Assembly: GCA_021234155.1 (NCBI GenBank)
Contig: JAJEKV010000049.1
Location: 1,207,487 to 1,271,486, forward strand
Direction: 5' to 3'
DNA: 64,000 nt
Origin: Isoetes taiwanensis
Taxonomy: Eukaryota; Streptophyta; Lycopodiopsida; Isoetales; Isoetaceae
Below, piece by piece: positions 34,185-47,639 of the stretch. Positions within the stretch are counted from its first letter, which is position 1. Every line of letters begins with the position of its first letter. The translations under genes and the position numbers were made by a program. The notes beneath the pieces are model-generated. The model did not search any database. It was not told where the DNA came from and saw only the letters and a program-made list of their open reading frames with translations.

Positions 34185-37158
34185 TAAGAGGTTAGACACT
34201 TCTTACTTAAAATGTTTAATTTATTAGCCTTAGCTAAACATATATAAACTCCTCACATGATGGATGGAACCATCATGTTTAACATATCTATCCCTAAAGC
34301 AATGGGTTACCAAATTATTATAGTAATTATAACCTGGGAGATTTTGTCATCACGACAATTCCTTTTGTCTCAAAAGACTATGTGATTAATATACTTCTTA
34401 TTTTAGATGTATCTTACACGTATTATTGAAGTTCGCATCCTAGAGATTCCCCCTTTCTTACTCTCTTAGAATATTACTACCAATTGAATTGATGCCATCA
34501 TAACAAGTTGGCCGGACTTGTTAGATTACTTCTTTTCTTTATGTTGGATTATTCCTTTGAGGTACTAGCTTTATACATGGTCAACAATTATCCTAGTAAC
34601 GATTCCTTCTTAGCGAGGTGATCAATCTCACTAAGTGGTTTCAATATGTTGGATGTCCCTTCACAACTGTGTATAACTTTAGATACCCCTATACATTTCC
34701 TTCCCAATTTTTGACGCTTTGCTCAATCTTGAGGCAATCCTTTTAACGAGAATATCTGAAAATGCCTTCTAATTCCATTATGGATGTTATCATCCATATA
34801 TCCATCCTACTAGACCCTATGGCATTAGATGTTACAAGCATCACTATATATCACAATGCAAGGCAGAATTATGGTCGTCGAGATGTTGCCTTCTCAGTTG
34901 GCTCGTTGATGTCAGGTCGTCCCGGAGAATTTCGTGACATCTGTCAGCTTGAGGTTGTGGCTGTGGTTTCTGAAGATGTCTGGCCATTCCTCCTCCTATT
35001 GTTGAGGACACTCGTGTCATAAGCTCGTCAAGTGTTGTCACTGCCACAAGAGGTAGAGTTAGGTCCCGAAGATCTCCTGGTGCAAAACCTAGATGGTACA
35101 GCACTAATGATCTTGACATGACCGGTGTTATCTCTCATCCTAACATTGTGTTGGGCGAGCAATGTTCTACCTGAGGGCATTTCCTGAAGTGTTTGGAGTC
35201 AAAGCTTTGCTTGGGCTCTATTGGTCTCTGTCTCTTACTTGCTCTTCCTTCAAAAATTTGATCTTGGGCGATAGTTGTACTTCTTTGCTTCATCCTTTGG
35301 CAGCCGAAATGATAGAGTTTCTTGATCTAGACGCTAAATCCCTAGAATATGGCTCTAAACTCATGTTTCTACACTATATGCATGAGCACCCGATATATGC
35401 AATAGATGGATTTCACATCCGTTTTTCCAAATTACATAAGAAGATATACTTAAATGTTTATACTCCTTTAGGGTTTCCCTTCCTCCTATCATGTTTGATT
35501 CTTCTTACTCGATGCATATTCCTCGTTATTGTTGACTCCGGGATTCTTTGAGATGATGCTACTATACTTGACCTTCATGTACGATCTGAGCTCTTCATCC
35601 CAAGTTGCGAAGAATGTTCTTTGATGTGAACCATTGAGTAGAAATTGCTCCTCAATGTGTTTACCCATTGTGTGGAATGCGATGACCGCTCAACATCCTT
35701 ACATATGTATGCAATTGCAAGGTTGAAGATATGCAGTGCCATTGATCGCTTGAATAGGATCACCTGGTTGATGTAGTCGTCCAATCTTGCATGCATTCGA
35801 AGCTATGAGATGGCAATCAACAGATAAACAGTGTCATTTCTTCGCAAGTTGAATTTCTAAGCGCGACTCTTCTTGCTTGGACTTTGCTTTGTTGTGAGAT
35901 GCTTCCCCTGTGCTTAGAATTGTGGTCATCCCCATTGCACCTACCATAACTCCTTCGGGTCGCCTTTGAGTGATCTGTACCTACTGGCTGGGTCATCTCC
36001 TCTGTCCTTTGGGTTCGGTCCACTTGAGTCTTGCACTACTTGGCTGAAGCAGTAAAGTCGTCCTTCCTTTGCTTTCCAGGTGGTTCTGAATCTGGAACTC
36101 TTCTTCGAACAGGCTATCCTCCTTTTTGATCTCACCTCTGATGCTAATATAGGCCTTCAAGTCGGAGATGTTCCTCCCCTGATATGTGTCTTCTCTCCAT
36201 TATGATCTCCTATGTCTGGAACTGATGAAGTTATAAAAGTTTTCCTACTAGTGTAAGGGAGTTGAAAGCTCGTCCTGGTCAGCCTTGGGTGCTTTGTAGT
36301 TGTCTAGCTTAGTTGCTCCTTTTGTTGACATTGCGTGACATCCCCTTGAGCTGCTAGGCTGCAAGATCGTGGTGGTCATACCTCCCGCTTTTATATGCTC
36401 CAGTGTCGTTATGAATTCTCCTCCTCTCTGCTGAAGATTATGTTCTTGGACTCTAGGTCATGATATTAATGCAGGCTTCCCTGTCTGAAATACCCCTGCA
36501 CTTGTATGTTTCCCCGCCTTGTGTTCCATGTGCTTTGAGTCGGCGAAGGGGTCAAGATCCTCTTTTTGATGTGAGCTCGTTGGTGTGGTAGCCGAGAGCT
36601 TGACAGTCCAGAAAATTCTTGGTGCCATTGATTAACCAATATTCTTTCCATTAGATGAAGATTGATGATAGGTGGTGGTGTCCTGCGCTACTCGTTTTGT
36701 TGGTAGAGGTGTTTGCCATTGTGCTTCCCTCTCTTGGGTATGCCTTTTCAGTCTCCTCTCTTTGTCTGTCAGTACGTCGCCTGGGTCTTCAATATCTTCA
36801 AGAAGTTGTCCTCTTTCTCTTATGTGGGTCTGGCCTCGTACTCTAAAAACAAACAACTCATATATCCTAGAGTTTAAGGGCTCAAGTCAACGACTAGTTG
36901 AAAGGCTCACCTACAACATTCTGGGCTCTCTAAGCAACGGTTATGGCTCAGGTAGTGTCAATAGAGATATATCTATAGCCCTCAAGTTTATGAACATCAG
37001 AACAAGGGGTCTGGCATGAACTGCGCTTTGTTTTACCAAGCCTTCATGATGTTTGGGATATACTCTAAGATCGTAGCAAATGTTGGTTTGGTGGGGTCCA
37101 ACACTCTATACGTGGAATGACTTGGGCAGCTCTAGACTCTAGCTTCTTTCTAGGTATC
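34185..37158. repeat. Dispersed repeat R, copy A (longest)
   Basis: The part from 34401 onwards is collinear with 43313-45905 (copy C); the 5' part (34185-34400) is shared with 26985-27252. Copy A contains about 185 bp at 34955-35139 that copy C lacks. Minus-strand frames such as 36135-35941 recur in the other copies with stops, so this looks like a decayed multicopy retroelement, possibly an LTR type. I recognise no protein domain. Confidence 0.6.
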
Positions 37159-37159
37159 C

Positions 37160-39240
37160 TGATATTGAGAAGGTGAGATCTCTACCTCATTAAATTAATT
37201 TGATGCTACAGATAATACTCATACATGCCTGCTGAGGTGATTCTTATTATTGCATTTCTTGCACATAGACGATTCCTAGGAGACTGCTTTCCATGGTACC
37301 TGTAACACATCATATTATACTTAAAAGGTGAAGCAAGAACAATGTATTTTTACTATGTGATGTTCCGATTGGTCTATTGGCCAGACAAAATTAGCTTTCC
37401 TTTGGTGCTTCTGGTTAATCTTCTCAGCTCCATATGGTTTTATCACTCGAACTTCAGATGTCAATTCACATAATGGTTTTATTTTGCTTCATCATCTCAC
37501 CACCAAACAAGAGGTTCAATATCTTTTTCTCTATAAGATGCACTGGAAAAAATACAAGATGTGCTGTGAATTTCTTCCCAACTTAAAATAGGTTATCTAG
37601 GGCTATGAATGTAGCAATACGTCTTTGGTCAAGCTGTCGTCTTATACACAAGACCTTGAACATAAAAAATTTGGAAAACTAGGGCTATGATGTTTTAATT
37701 TGCCAAGCCCTGATATTGCCAAGCCAGGATTATCTCTTTCTTAAATTTCTTTTTATGCCACTATTGCTTTGGATAGTTTTTCTCTTGCTGCATCTAGAAG
37801 CAAGTAAATTGAAGAGGGATGTGGTTGCATTTTATTTGATGCGATGGTTGGATGGATCCAGGACGCGGCCAGTAAATTCCAATATTCCAAAGAGTGGATC
37901 CCTTTTGCTCTAACTCATATGCAGATCTAAGTTCCCCTTGATGCACATGGTAATTAACAACTGCATATTTGCTTCTTTTCTAGATATTTAGCTTTCTGTT
38001 GCCCATCCTTTGTTTTGAGCTTCTGTAACAGATGGGGAAAATAGTTTTGAGACTAATCGTAGATGCCCATCTCAGATGCAAACTTCATGTTCCAGATTTC
38101 GGAGCTACATTTCGGTTGCTATGTGGACGTCTTTAAGATGCTAATACCCTGGAGGTATCATGTTTTTCTGAGCCACTCTTCAAACTCCATGGACCAAGAG
38201 CAGTTCTTAGATCATATTAATTAGATTTGATGAATGTGGTACAGACCTGTCTAATAGAGCATTGGAAATTCCACAGATGATCCACGCTTCTAAAGTTTTT
38301 ATAAATCTTCTTCAGCTAGCATAAACATATCTGGTTTGCAAGCTTTGTCAAAGATGCTATATTTGGATTGGCTCCAGCTCACATAATCCAACATCTTTGT
38401 CCATCTCCTTTTTTGTTCCCCTTTGTCCATCTGCCTTTTCGTTGTTAGAATCATCACAAGTAAGAATGGAGATCAGTGCAATGCCTGAGGTGGTTAAAAC
38501 TCCTTAGGCTCGCATTCTTAAATCTAGCATTTGCAAGTTTCCAAGTAGTTGATTGGCTTTTTCTTTCTAGGTACTTGATTTTGTGCCATTGTGTAATATA
38601 GATCATCTTATTAATAGAATAGAATATGATTTTATGTAGCACTTTCAAATAATATATATGACTTCATTATGCATGGAAAAACCACTACTGTTAATGTATT
38701 GATCAATGTAATCTTAAAATTCTGCAGGATTTTTTTGGACTTTTACATGGTGGCCCTAAGGCACAAAGCATTTTCTTCAGTTTTAGGAGTATGCAGGTCT
38801 AAAAGGGGTCAGGTCGGGCTTTCATCATACAAGCATTCATTACGCATATGTGGCATGCACCTATTATGAAGGAAGTCATTACTAAGCTATAAAGGCGCAG
38901 CTTAGATAGGTTGTCTGTTCAATTTAATGAGTTCACTTTCATGCTCTGCGCTCTTCATTTATCCAGAGGTTATCTTTTCTTTTTAGCATCACTTATTAAA
39001 ACACTTACTATTGCATAACTAAGGGATTGTTCTAAATACGTTTCAATTACAGAATATTGTTTTCGACATGGTCTCACTTACAGAATACGTGCCCATTCAC
39101 AACAATATACAGTTAATGTGTAATAAAATATGATATTTGTTGCAGCAAGCATGTTACTCAGAACTTGCGGAAGCTAGGATGATCAAATACTCCCTGCATT
39201 TTATGACGCAATTCATGTAAGAGCATTTATTCTCTATTTC
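37160..39240. other. Intergenic, no gene supported
   Basis: AT-rich sequence with no recognisable coding, RNA or repeat feature beyond scattered short frames. Confidence 0.35.
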
Positions 39241-40610
39241 ATTCTAGAATGGGACTCGCATGAAACCAACAAACCGCCCGATAGATAGGCTTCTCATTCA
39301 TCTCAGCAGATTTTCTACAATGGTGGATAGTGGGTAGCCGCACACATGCAAACTACCCACGAAAATAAAGGGAAAATCCAATTATATCATTTGGACCCCA
39401 AAAATACAATGCTAACAGATGTTCGGCTGGTGTACCTGCCGAAAGCTTATCACCGGGATTAAAAAACCCCGCCCTTTCGGGTTTTCGAGGAAAAACCCTA
39501 GTGATAAACCTTCGGCAAGAGGCTTAGACAAACGCAAGGCAGAGAAATCGCTCCCAAAACCCACGAATGGAGAAGTCGAAACAAATGCCGCTCGCCAACC
39601 TGTACCTGCACATCACCAACACCACAAAAACAAAACAAAACAAACCTCCCAGAGTGGAGGGGCTGATTATGCGCGTGCCACGCGACAAATATAATAAACA
39701 AAGAAGGGGAGGGTGGGTTCAAAGAGAAAGAGGCTTCACTGAGAGAAGAAGAGGCGCCCGATGAGGAGTCGATGCGTAAACGCCCCTAAAATAGCAAACT
39801 CCCAACGGAATGGGCATGCGCACCGCGCATGCATGCAAAACATGCATGCTCGTCCCATTCTAGAATGGCGATCCAATGTCTCGGATCGATGGGATTCTAG
39901 AATGGGACTCGCATGAAACCAACAAACCGCCCGAATACCAAAGGACTTCCTTACAAACTAGGATCGAGGACGAAGGTCACAGGACAAAGGCTAAAGGCCG
40001 AAAAAGGACAGCATAAAAGAAACGCCAAATTGGCCAAACCAGGCAGGGAGAAGCCCCTCCCCTGCCTGGAAACAATTCAAAGAGAAAGAGGTACTGCTGA
40101 GAGAGAAGAGGAAGCGCCGATGAAGAGTCGATGCAGAACTAAAAAAGCGAACTCCCAACCAGAATGGGCATGCGCCGCCCGCATGCATGCAAAACATGCA
40201 TGCTCGTCCCATTCTAGAATGGCGATCCGATGTCTCGGATCGATGGGATTCTAGAATGGGACTCGCATGAAACTCAACAAACCGCCCGAATACCAAAGGA
40301 CTTCCTTACAAACTAGGATCGAGGATGAAGGTCACAGGACGAAGGCTAAAGGCCGAAAAAGGACAGCATAAAAGAAACGCCAAATTGGCCAAACCAGGCA
40401 GGGAGAAGCCCCTCCCCTGCCTGGAAACAATTCAAAGAGAAAGAGGTACTGCTGAGAGAGAAGAGGAAGCGTCGATGAGGAGTCGATGCAGAAACGCGCC
40501 TAAAATAGCGAACTCCCAACCAGAATGGGCATGCGCCGCCCGCATGCATGCAAAACATGCATGCTCGTCCCATTCTAGAATGGCGATCCAATGTCTCGGA
40601 TCGATGGGAT
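39241..40610. repeat. Tandem array of TIR-bearing units
   Basis: Three units start with ATTCTAGAATGGGACTCGCA (39241, about 39892, about 40249). Each ends with a reversed copy of that start (GCTCGTCCCATTCTAGAAT, at about 39866, 40219 and 40578). Units 2 and 3 are about 330 bp and almost identical. Unit 1 is about 626 bp with a different middle. Spacers contain GATCCGA-TGTC-TCGGATC. Inside units 2 and 3 are the inverted repeats CCAGGCAGGG/CCCTGCCTGG and GCATGCATG-CAAAA-CATGCATGC. The open frames here (113, 109 and 103 residues) are by-products of the repeat. Confidence 0.75.
39435..39519 (-). other. Structured RNA candidate (ENE-like stem-loop), copy 3
   Basis: Read on the minus strand, the arms CTTGCCGAAGGTTTATCAC and GTGATAAGCTTTCGGCAGG pair over 19 bp with G-U pairs. 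GGG-U5 then faces U6-AAU-CCC, followed by CC/GG, GAAAA unpaired, and CCC-GAAA-GGG. The arms are unrelated to those of copies 1 and 2, yet the core is the same. It lies in the middle of unit 1 of the TIR array, with no LINE tail around it. Confidence 0.6.
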
Positions 40611-40619
40611 TGGAAAGTA

Positions 40620-41730
40620 TTACATCTTTGTTTGATAAGGATGCACATCATTAACAAAGTATTAGACTATATCAAATCTCTAGGTCATTATATACTGCAG
40701 TATTTTTTTCTTTAGATTAATAGAATCCATTTATTGACCCTACAGCAATCATATGTTTCTTCTTTAGAGTAATTTTCTTCCAGAATGTATGTTTGAGATA
40801 AGTTGATAAACCAAGTCTGTCATCAGATGCGTAGTTATCATGTGCGAGAATGAAATGTTTTGGCTTTCCAGTTAAGATTGTCCCCGGACTTTGTTAGATC
40901 ACCAGTGGTGAATAGCAACAATTATGAGGTATAACTTAGCCTTTTAGTGACATGATGGCTTTGCAATGAACATATATGATTAAGGCTTTATAGTTTGCAA
41001 ATACTTATTTGCTTAAATGGATTTACAAATTTTTATATGTGCAACCTATAGAGGCAAGATTTCTAGGTATTGTTACAAGTCTTATCACAGATGCAGAAGG
41101 AAGGAGATGTGCACATATCTCAGGTCACAGGTCAGGGTGATGTTGGGCAAAATGGGTGGCATATAGAGTCACTCCTTTTCCTTGCATTGGAGTAACCATA
41201 GTCATGTTCAGCTACCTTGATGCAATCTTAGAGATTCCATTGAGCTAACTAATATATGAGAACCATTCATTTTTCTTTTTTCACACAATAATTAAAGCCG
41301 TATGATTATTCACGTCTATACCAGTTGAGCAATATGGGAGATATATTTGCTTCTAGATTCTTTTTGTTTTTATTGCATATCCAGAGTGTTCTCTGAAATA
41401 ATTATTTATGGTTATAATTGTGCGGATCTAAATGTCATTTATTGTATAATATTTGATTCATTTAAAACCCTGAAGGCACATGCTACGATGTTTTCTTTCT
41501 ATTATCCAAGATCTTGACAGTCATAATAAATATCCTTTATTATAATTTGATTTTATTGCTTTAAGCATTGGTTTTAGACCATCTAATAATTCTATTAACA
41601 CTACTATGTCCATTATAACCATATAAGACATTTTGACCGTTTACATTTTCCCTCAAGGCCCATAAATACAACTTATATTTTATGGTATGCCATTGCACTT
41701 AACTTCTGTTGCTAAAAGTGTTACTAAGGA
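40620..41730. other. Intergenic, no gene supported
   Basis: AT-rich; no coding family or repeat recognised. Confidence 0.35.
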
Positions 41731-41734
41731 TGTT

Positions 41735-43312
41735 GAGCGGTCACCGCATTCCACACAATGGGTAAACACATTGAGGAGCAATTTCTACTCAATGGTCACA
41801 TCAAAAAATATTCTTCGCAACTTGGGATGAAGAGCTCAGATTGGACATGAAGGTGCTTCGTTGTGAGATGCTTCCCCTGTGCTTAGAATTATGGTCCTCC
41901 CATTGCACCTACCATAGCTCCTTATGGTCGCCTTTGAGTGATCTGTACCTACTGGCTGGGTCATCTCCTCTGTCCTTTCGGTTCGGTCCACTTGAGTCTC
42001 GCACTACTTGGCTGAAGCAGTAAAGTTGTCCTTCCTTTGCTTTCCAGGTGTTTCTGGATCTGGAACTCTTCCTCGAACAGACTATCCTCCTTCTTGATCT
42101 CACCTCTGATGCTGATATAGGCCTTCAAGTTGGAGATGTTCCTCCCCTGATATGTGTCTTCTCTCCATTATGGTCTCCTATTTTTGGAACCGATGAAGTC
42201 ATAAAAGTTTTCCTACTAGTGTAAGGGAGCCGAAAGCTCGCCCTGGTCAGCCTTAGGTGCTTTGTAGTTGTCTAGCTTAGTGGCTCCTTTTGTTGACATT
42301 GCGTGACATCCCCTTGAGCTGCTAGGCTGCAAGATCGTGGTGATCCTCCCTCTCGCTTCTATGTGCTCCTATGACGTTATGAATTCTCCTCTCTGCTGAA
42401 GATTATGCTCTCGGACTCTAGGTCATGATATTAATGCAGGCTTCCCCGTCTGATATACCCCTGCACCTGTATGTTTCTGCCTTGCGTTCTTCCTTTTGAA
42501 ACTCATGTGCATTGAGTCGGTGAAGGGGTCGAGATCCTCTTTTTGATGTGAGCTCGTAGGTGTGGTAGCTGAGAGCTTGACAGTTCAAAAGATTCTTGGT
42601 GCCGTTGATTACCCAATATTCTTTCCATTAGATGAAGATTGATGATAGGCTGGTGGTGTCCTGCGCTACTCGTTTTGTTGGTAGAGGTGTTTGCCGTTGT
42701 GCTTCCCTCTCTTGGGTATGCCTTTTCAGTACGTCGGCTGGGTCTTCAATATCTTCAAGAAGTTGTCCTCTTTCTCTTATGTGGGTCTGGCCTCGTACTC
42801 TAAAAACAGACACTCATATATCCTAGAGTTTAAGGGCTCAGGTCAACGACTGGTTGAAAGGCTCACCTACAACATTTGGCTCTCTAAGCAAGGGATATGG
42901 CTCGGGTAGTATCAATAGAGATATATCTATAGCCCTCAAGTCTATGGACATCAGAATAAGGGGTCTGGCATGAATTGAGCTTTGTTTTACCAACTCTAAG
43001 ATCGTAGCAAAGGTTGGTTTGGTGGGGTCCAACACTCTATACATGGAATGACTTGGGCAGCTCTAGACTCTAGCTCCTTTCTAGGTATCCTGATAATAGG
43101 GAGCGTCAATGTGGAAGCTAAGTCAAACTCTATTGTAAAAACAACAGAATTAGGTCAAGGTTTACGCTTTTAGCATGAGCAGAGGTGATGTACCAACACT
43201 TGAGCTTGGGTTGCTATGCTGAGGGTCTAGATGATTATAACAAAGGGATGTTCTTGAGCACTTCTATCTAGGAGTAAGGCATTAGATTTGACTGAGAGCA
43301 AGACTTGTATTT
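41735..43312. repeat. Dispersed repeat R, copy B (5'-truncated, with local inversion)
   Basis: Sequence 41853-43280 is collinear with 35885-37155 and 44620-46060. The first 118 bp (41735-41852) match the reverse complement of 35570-35690, so this end is inverted relative to copies A and C. Copy B is followed directly by copy C. Confidence 0.65.
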
Positions 43313-46065
43313 TAGATGTATCTTATACGTATTATTGAATTTCGCATCCTAGAGATTCCCCCTTTCTTAGTTACTTACTCTTAGAATATTCCTATCAATT
43401 GAATTGATGCCATCATAACAAGTTGGCTGAACTTGTTAGATTACTTCTTTTCTTTAAGTTGGACTATTCCTTTGAGGTACTAGCTTTATGCATGGTCAAC
43501 AATTACCTAGTAACGATTCCTTCTTAGCGAAGTGACCAATCTCACTAAGTGGTTTCAATATGTTGGATGTTCGTTCACAACTGTGTATAATTTTAGTTAC
43601 TCCTATGCATTTCCTTCCCAATCTTTGACGCTTTGCTCAATCTTGAGGCAATCCTTTTAACGAGAATATCTGGAAATGCCTTCTAATTCCATTATGGATG
43701 TTATCATCCATATATCCATCCTACTAGACCCTATGACATTAGATATTACAAGCATCACCATATATCACCATGCAAAGCAGAATTATGGTCATCGAGATGT
43801 TGCCTTCTCAGTTGGCTCATTGATGTCGGGTCGTCCTGAAGAATTTCTTGACATCTGTCGGCTTGAGGTCGTGATCCTAACATTGTGCTGGGCGAGCAAT
43901 GTTCTACTTGAGGGCATTTCCCCAAGCGTTTAGAGTCGAAGCTTTGCTTGGGCTCTGTTGGTTTCTCTCTCTTACTTGCTCTTCCATTCAAAAACTTGAT
44001 CTTGGGCTATAGCTGTGCTTCTTTGCTTCATCCTTTGGCAGCTGAAATGATGGAGTTTCTTGATAGACACTAAATCCCTAGAATATGGCTCTAAACTCCT
44101 GTTTCTACACTATATGTGTGAGCACCCAAGATATGCAATAGACATATACATACATTGGGATTTCACATCCGTTTTTCCAAATTACATAAGAAGATATACT
44201 TAAATGTTTATATTCCTTTAGGGTTTCCCTTCCTCCTATCACGTTTGATTCTTCTTACTTCTTGTATATTCCTCATTCTTGTTGACTCGCGGATTCTTTG
44301 AGATGCTGCTACTATACTTGACCTTCATGTCCGATCCCCAAGTTGCGAAGAATGTTCTTCGATGTGAGCCATTGAGTAGAAATTGCTCCTCAATGTGTTT
44401 ACCCGTTGTGTGGAAATGCGCTGACTACTCAACATGCTTACATGTGTTATGCCGTTTCAAGGTTGAAGAGTGTCATTGATCTCTTGAATAGGATCACCTG
44501 ATTGATGTAGTCGTTCAATCTTGCATGCATTCAAAGCTCTGAGATGGCGATCAACAGGTAGACAGTGTCATTTCTCTGTAGGTTGAATTTCTGAGCGCGA
44601 TTCTTGTTGCTTGGACTTTGCTTCGTTGCAAGGTGCTTCCCCTATGCCTAAAATTGTGGTCGCCCCCATTGCACCTACCATAACTCCTTCTGGCCGTCTT
44701 TGAGTGATCTGCACCTACTGGTTGGGTCATTTCCTCTGTCCTTTGGGTCTAGTCCACTTGAGTCTTGCACTACTTGGCTGAAGCAGTAAAGTCGTCCTTC
44801 CTTTGCTTTCCAGGTGTTTCTGGATCTGGAACTCTTCTTCAAACAGACTATCCTCCTTCTTGATCTCACCTCTTATGCTAATATGGGCCTTCAAGTTGGA
44901 GATGTTCCTCCCCTGGTACGTGTCTTCTCTCCATCATGATCTCCTGTTTTTGTAACCGATGAAGTCATAAAAGTTTTTCTACTAGTGTAAGGGAGCTGAA
45001 AGCTCGTCCTGGTCAGCCTTGGGTGCTTTGTAGTTGTCTAGCTTAGTTGCTCCTTTTGTTGACATTGCGTGACATCCCCTTGAGCTGCTAGGCTGCAAAA
45101 TCATGGTGGTCCTCCCTCCCGCTTCTATGTGCTCCTGTGTCGCTATGAATTCTCCTCTATGCTGAAGATTATGCTCTCGGACTCTAGGTCATGATATTAA
45201 TGCAGGCTTCCCCGTCTGATATACCCCTGCACCTGTATGTTTATGCCTTGCATTGTTCCTTTTGAAACTCATGTGCGTTGAGTCGGTGAAGGGGTCGAGA
45301 TACTCTTTTTGATGTGAGCTCGTGGGTGTGATAGCCGAGAGCTTGACAATCCAAAAGATTCTTGGTGCCGTTGATTACCCAATATTCTTTCCATAAGATG
45401 AAGATTGATGATAGGCTAGTGGTGTCCTGTGCTACTCGTTTTGTCGATAGAGGCATTTGCCATTGTGCTTCCCTCTCTTGGGTATGCCTTTTCAGTCTCC
45501 TCTCTTTGTCTGTCAGCACGTCGCTTGGGTCTTCAATATCTTCAAGAAGTTGTCCTCTTTCTCATATGTGGGTCTGGCCTCGTACTCCAAAAACAGACAC
45601 TCATATATCCTAGAATTTAAGGGCTCAGATCAATGGCTGGTTGAAAGGCTTGCCTACAACATTTTGGAATTTCCAAGCGAGGGATATGGCTTAAGTAGTG
45701 TCAATACAGATATATCTATAGCCCTCAAGTCTATGGACATCAGAACAAGGGGTCTGGCATGAACTGAGATTTGTTTTACCAAGCCTTCATGATGTTTGGG
45801 ACATACTCTAAGTTCGTAGCAAAGGTTGGTTTGGTGGGGTCCAATACTCTATACGTGGAGTGATTTGGGCAGCTCTAGACTCTAGCTCCTTTCTAGGTAT
45901 CCTGATAATAAGGAGCATCAACGTGGAAGCTAAGTCAAACTCTATTGTAAAAACAACAGAATTAGGTCAAGGTTTACGCCTTTGGCATGAGCAGAGGTGA
46001 TGTACCAACACTTGAGCTTGGGTTGCTATGCTGAGGGTCTAGATGACTATAGCAAAGGGATGTTC
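43313..46065. repeat. Dispersed repeat R, copy C
   Basis: A 2.75-kb copy, directly abutting copy B in the same orientation, so B-C is a head-to-tail pair. It starts ATTTTAGATGTATCTTATAC and ends near GGGATGTTC, like the end of copy B at about 43250. Frames are interrupted throughout. Confidence 0.65.
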
Positions 46066-46518
46066 ATCTATCTCATGCTTTGCCTCTTCTTGCTCTTCCC
46101 TTTCCTCTTTAGGATTCCTAGATAGATCTTCTTTATCTTTCTGTTCTTCTTCCTTACTTGCCACTTCTTATATCCATACTCCGGAGGAGCTTGCAATACT
46201 CTTGTGCTCAATATTCTTGTAAATGTGATGTGATTTATATTGTACCTTTAGGATATTTCTATAAGTTCTTTATCTAGTTAAATAAGAGGGAAGAAATGAC
46301 ATGGCAAATTGGAGCTAAAGGGAAGCTAGAATTAAGGAGCTAAAACTGAGTGGGGGAAGAAGTGGGATTCATGAGATGCATAAAGAGGAAGGAGGATTAG
46401 AAGATGCAATCAAGGTAGAAATCATTTTAGTAACGATGAAATAGTCCGAAGCTAGATGTGTTTTCAGATAAATCAAGCACTTTTTCTAGGCAATCAGATT
46501 GATATTTTCTTGTAATGA

Positions 46519-47530
46519 AATAATTGATGAAGTTTTATGTTAATCCGGCTTTTATTATCCTGATTATGCTCACATCATTTCCTACCATTGAACCATACCC
46601 TCTTGCTGCACCTCTTTTTGGATCCCAACAACCTATTTTGATACAAACAGATGCATTCACAACTTCAGATACAGTTTTGGATATGGCTTTAGTTAAGCTA
46701 GATGCTCATATTCAATGCCTGCTGCCAACAGTCCTTGCCAGGATTCAAATGATGCAGTCTAATACCATTATCACGGGGACATCTATTCAATTGTCTTTGG
46801 AAAGAGGATACAACTCTTGGAGCTAGTGCTGGAGGTAGCAAGTAACATTAGTGTGCCACCACCAGTGTCTATCATAGTGCATACGCATGTGGACATGGTA
46901 GACATGTCCACACAGGCTTTGACTTAGGAATTGCTGCGTACTGGACATGCAAACATTCCCACTTTTGAGACAGGTAGGCCGCTAGAGGATGATTAACACA
47001 CACCGGTCCTGAGCTTGCGTATCATTGATATTGAGGAGACGAGTTGATTATCTTGCTACAAATGAGGCAGAGCATTTTTTTACCAAGGTGATGCACATAC
47101 AAGCAGATGGCATCATCTCAGCACATCGGATAGGAGCAGCACGACCTTACCGTCCTCATCATCTTCTAGTCCATTTTAGAGATGCTATTTCTAGGTTGCA
47201 TATACTCCAGAACATCTTTGCAGACGGAAAGAGGAGGTCAGGGTATCATTAGGGATCAGTGGCCTTCTGATCCATGGACAGTTTTTGTATAGGCATATTC
47301 TTCTTTATATTGTTATTTATATTTGTTCTTGTGTTTTGTGATGGTACGTAAAGCCTGATTTGATTATCCGACCTAAGGACCAAGTCATAGTTCCATCTGC
47401 ATTTTTCCCAAGCTTTGTAATGTTTCTATTATGTTTGGTGATGTTTTGAGTTGTTCTAGCCTGTTGTATGGGTCCCATGGCAAATTGGTTTCCATAAAAA
47501 TCCATTCCATTCTATTCTAGATAGTACAAA
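46519..47530 (+). mobile_element. ORF1-only LINE derivative (half-LINE), copy 2
   Basis: A decayed ORF1 (about 46520-47292) ends in DQWPSDPWTVFV and a TAG at 47290-47292, matching the DQWPFNPWTGYV end of copy 1 at 5.3-6.8 kb. The RNA-binding region keeps HFFTKVMHIQADGIISAHRI and ARPYRPHHLLVHF. The frame is broken at least twice. There is no ORF2. The 3' part shares TGTTTGGTGATG with copy 1 and ends GGTCCCATGGCAAATTGG ... ATAAAAATCC plus a (CATTC)-like tail at 47505-47520. Confidence 0.6.
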
Positions 47531-47639
47531 TACTGGCAAATTCTGATAGCAATTCCTATAAAAATATGGAAATTTGCCAAACTAGAATAAAAACACCATA
47601 AAACACATGATGATGAAGTTAATGAAGATGTTACATTAC

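Noticed and set aside
39241-40610. CRISPR-like array
   Set aside because: The repeats are long tandem units with inverted ends in a plant nuclear context, not short repeats separated by unique spacers.
39913-40657. Open frames of 101-113 residues on both strands in the tandem array
   Set aside because: They recur because the repeat unit recurs, they overlap on both strands, and they run through palindromes. No domain or start context supports translation.
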